From: JAILLW01 sp045640905
GTDB lineage: Bacteria; Bacillota; Clostridia; Lachnospirales; Lachnospiraceae
Assembly: GCA_045640905.1 (NCBI GenBank)
Contig: JAZUFW010000067.1
Location: 1 to 9,050 of the forward strand
Direction of reading: 5' to 3'
Length of the DNA stretch: 9,050 nt
In this document: positions 7,768 to 9,050 of the stretch, in pieces
How positions within the stretch are numbered: the first letter of the stretch is position 1
Layout: every line of letters starts with the position of its first letter
Translations under genes and position numbers: made by a program
The notes under the pieces: model-generated
Told to the model about the DNA's origin: nothing
What the model saw: the letters and a program-made list of their open reading frames with translations, nothing else
Databases searched by the model: none

Positions 7768-8580
7768 ATGAAAAAAATTGTATCGGTTCAGGATATTTCC
7801 TGCTACGGACAGTGCTCGTTGACAGTAGCTTTACCTGTACTTTCTGCATACGGAATCGAGACGGCTATTTTGCCTTCTTCGATATTGAGCACACACACAG
7901 GCGGATTTAAGAATTTCACGGTATTTGACTTAACCGAAGAAATGCCGAGAATAGTCAATCACTGGAAAGAAGAGAACATTAAGTTTGATGCGGTTTATAC
8001 CGGATATATCGGAGATTCCAGACAGTTTGACCTGATAAAAGATATGCGTTCACTGCTTAGTGACGGCGGATTAATGCTTGTTGATCCCGCGATGGCCGAT
8101 TACGGCAAACTCTATGTTGCTTTGAATGATGAGATAGTAAAGGGAATGCGTAAACTGGTAGAATCTGCGGATGTAATAGTTCCTAATCTGACGGAAGCAG
8201 CTTTCCTGCTTGATGAAGAGTATCGAGATGATTTTAATCGTGATGACATTATTGCGATGGCAAAGAAACTCTCTGCTATGGGGCCTGCTACTGTTATCAT
8301 GACAGGCGTGTCTCTTGATAAAGATCATATCGGAGCTTTGGCATATGATAAAGCTTCTGACAGCATTACAGAGTACTATGCCGAAAAGATGACGCAGAAC
8401 TATCACGGAACCGGAGATATTTTTTCGAGCGTGGTATTTGCCAACATTCTCAACGGACAGTCTTTATATGATTCAATAAAAGATGCCTGTGAGTTTGTAG
8501 TTAAGTGCATTAAGAACACAATGGGTGATGATACACATAACTACGGAGTAAAATTTGAAAGTGTATTGTGTACGAAGTAA
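7768..8580 (+). CDS. pdxY: Pyridoxal/pyridoxamine kinase family protein
   Basis: Predicted 270-residue cytoplasmic kinase of the ribokinase superfamily, PdxK/PdxY branch. These enzymes use ATP to phosphorylate pyridoxal, pyridoxamine or pyridoxine in the vitamin B6 salvage route. Family marks: the N-terminal MKKIVSVQDISCYGQCSLTV, the substrate-side STHTGGF (41-47), GYIGD (79-83), VPNLTEAAFL (138-147) with the Asn and Glu of the N-x-x-E ATP/Mg site, and the anion-hole/catalytic motif HGTGDIFSS (213-221), whose Asp217 would be the catalytic base. Length is close to that of PdxY-type enzymes. The gene follows the acetyltransferase by 66 nt and ends 15 nt before a strong terminator, so it is the last gene of this transcript. 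The gene symbol is a best guess: PdxK-like and hydroxymethylpyrimidine kinase-like relatives cannot be told apart with certainty by eye. Confidence 0.88.
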   Translation: MKKIVSVQDISCYGQCSLTVALPVLSAYGIETAILPSSILSTHTGGFKNFTVFDLTEEMPRIVNHWKEENIKFDAVYTGYIGDSRQFDLIKDMRSLLSDGGLMLVDPAMADYGKLYVALNDEIVKGMRKLVESADVIVPNLTEAAFLLDEEYRDDFNRDDIIAMAKKLSAMGPATVIMTGVSLDKDHIGALAYDKASDSITEYYAEKMTQNYHGTGDIFSSVVFANILNGQSLYDSIKDACEFVVKCIKNTMGDDTHNYGVKFESVLCTK

Positions 8581-8595
8581 TTTGTATCATTGATG

Positions 8596-8625
8596 AAAAT
8601 CCCTGCTTAGGCAGGGATTTTTTTT
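8596..8625 (+). terminator. Intrinsic terminator after the kinase gene
   Basis: AAAATCCCTGC (8596-8606), loop TTAG, then GCAGGGATTTT (8611-8621): a perfect 11-bp stem followed by an eight-T run at 8618-8625. It starts 15 nt after the kinase stop and ends the + strand gene series. The run of A on its left side means it could also stop transcription coming from the right. Confidence 0.93.
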
Positions 8626-8626
8626 G

Positions 8627-8694
8627 CACCCTTCGGGACGGGGTTAGGGGTTCAAAATACTATTTGCAAGCCCCCCATCCTTGATAAATATGTC
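8627..8694. other. Short non-coding stretch between terminator and repeat array
   Basis: No gene is seen. It has a small CCC-TTC-GGG hairpin at about 8630-8638, a GGGGTT direct repeat (8640-8645 and 8647-8652), and an imperfect hairpin in which GGGGTTCAAA at 8647-8656 faces TTTGCAAGCCCC at 8663-8674 with two bulged bases. This may be the degenerate flank of the array that follows, or a separate intergenic element. Confidence 0.4.
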
Positions 8695-9050
8695 GGGGCC
8701 CAGGAGAGAGTAAATCACAGAAGCCTCCTGGGCCCCTTGGAGCGGAGAGCAAGTGCCGGGGCCCAGGAGAGAGTAAATCCCAGAAGCCTCCTGGGCCCCT
8801 TGGAGCCGGGAAGCAGTGGGGGGGCCCAGGAGAAAGTAAATTACAAAAGCCTCCTGGGCCCCTTGGAGCGGGGGAGCAGTGACGGGGCCCAGGAAAGAGT
8901 AAATCACAGAAGCCTCCTGGGCCCCTTGGAGCGGGGAGCAAGTGTCGGGGCCCAGGAGAGAGTAAATTACAGAAGCCTCCTGGGCCCCTTGGAGCGGGGG
9001 AGCAGTGACGGGGCCCAGGAAAGAGTAAATCACAGAAGCCTCCTGGGCCC
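8695..9050. repeat. Tandem array of 63-bp hairpin units (5 full, 1 cut by the edge)
   Basis: Units start at 8695, 8758, 8821, 8884, 8947 and 9010, an exact 63-bp period; the last is cut at 41 bp. Each unit opens with GGGGCCCAGGA, then about 20 nt of A-rich loop (AGAGTAAATCACAGAAGC type), then the exact reverse complement TCCTGGGCCCC. An 11-bp stem is therefore possible in every complete unit (sixth-unit right arm is missing its last base), plus a twelfth G-C pair in units 1, 2, 3 and 5. The arms never vary; substitutions fall in the loop and in the last 14 bp between hairpins. Composition is GC-rich (40 of 63 bases in unit 1) against clearly AT-richer genes. The array lies about 70 bp past the terminator and continues beyond the window. 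No T-run follows the stems, so they are not standard terminators. I do not recognise the family. Confidence 0.95.

Noticed and set aside
8660..8941. Second minus-strand open frame (APRGPGGFC-type repeat)
   Set aside because: It is open only because the 63-bp period is a multiple of three and the units are GC-rich; no start signal supports it and it overlaps the other open frame.
8695..9050. CRISPR array
   Set aside because: Period and repeat length fit loosely, but the stretches between hairpins are near-copies of each other rather than unique spacers, and no cas gene is present.
8695..9050. G-quadruplex-forming array
   Set aside because: G-runs occur, but four close runs of three or more are not found without long loops, and the adjacent C-runs favour duplex hairpins.

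Overview
The window reads as part of a genome of a low-to-moderate GC, Gram-positive gut-type anaerobe. Clostridia, probably Lachnospiraceae, is my best guess. It rests on the style of the proteins (short Lys-rich lipoprotein signals, Thr/Pro linkers, an NADase-type glycan-binding domain, an NHLM-type ABC exporter), on strong purine-rich ribosome binding sites and on tight gene packing. This is an inference from protein style; no phylogenetic marker gene is present.

All seven genes lie on the + strand, close together or overlapping, from the left edge to a strong intrinsic terminator at 8596-8625. The left edge cuts into an ABC exporter subunit whose ATPase domain resembles the NHLM bacteriocin-system class. 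It is followed by three Sec-exported envelope proteins: a small TPR lipoprotein with a very long Asp/Glu/Ser tail, a 782-residue secreted protein with two Thr/Pro linkers and a C-terminal NADase-type glycan-binding domain, and a 567-residue lipoprotein of unknown function, perhaps a beta-propeller. The gaps are 61 nt, a 1-nt overlap and about 11-26 nt, so these four genes probably form one operon making an exporter plus a cell-surface assembly. No member of the surface trio has a function I can name beyond its domains.

The second half is more ordinary: a MATE-family multidrug/cation antiporter, a GNAT acetyltransferase overlapping it by 1 nt, and a pyridoxal/pyridoxamine kinase-like protein. 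The kinase gene follows a 66-nt gap that contains a perfect A/T palindrome and a weak possible promoter. Whether these three share a transcript with the surface operon is unclear, because I see no terminator between 5809 and 5849.

Beyond the terminator no convincing gene is visible. From 8695 to the right edge there is a tandem array with an exact 63-bp period: five full units and a sixth cut at 41 bp. Each complete unit carries a perfect 11-bp GC-rich inverted repeat around an A-rich loop; in the sixth unit the edge cuts off the last base of the right arm. It is far more GC-rich than the genes and continues past the window. It is the most unusual thing here.
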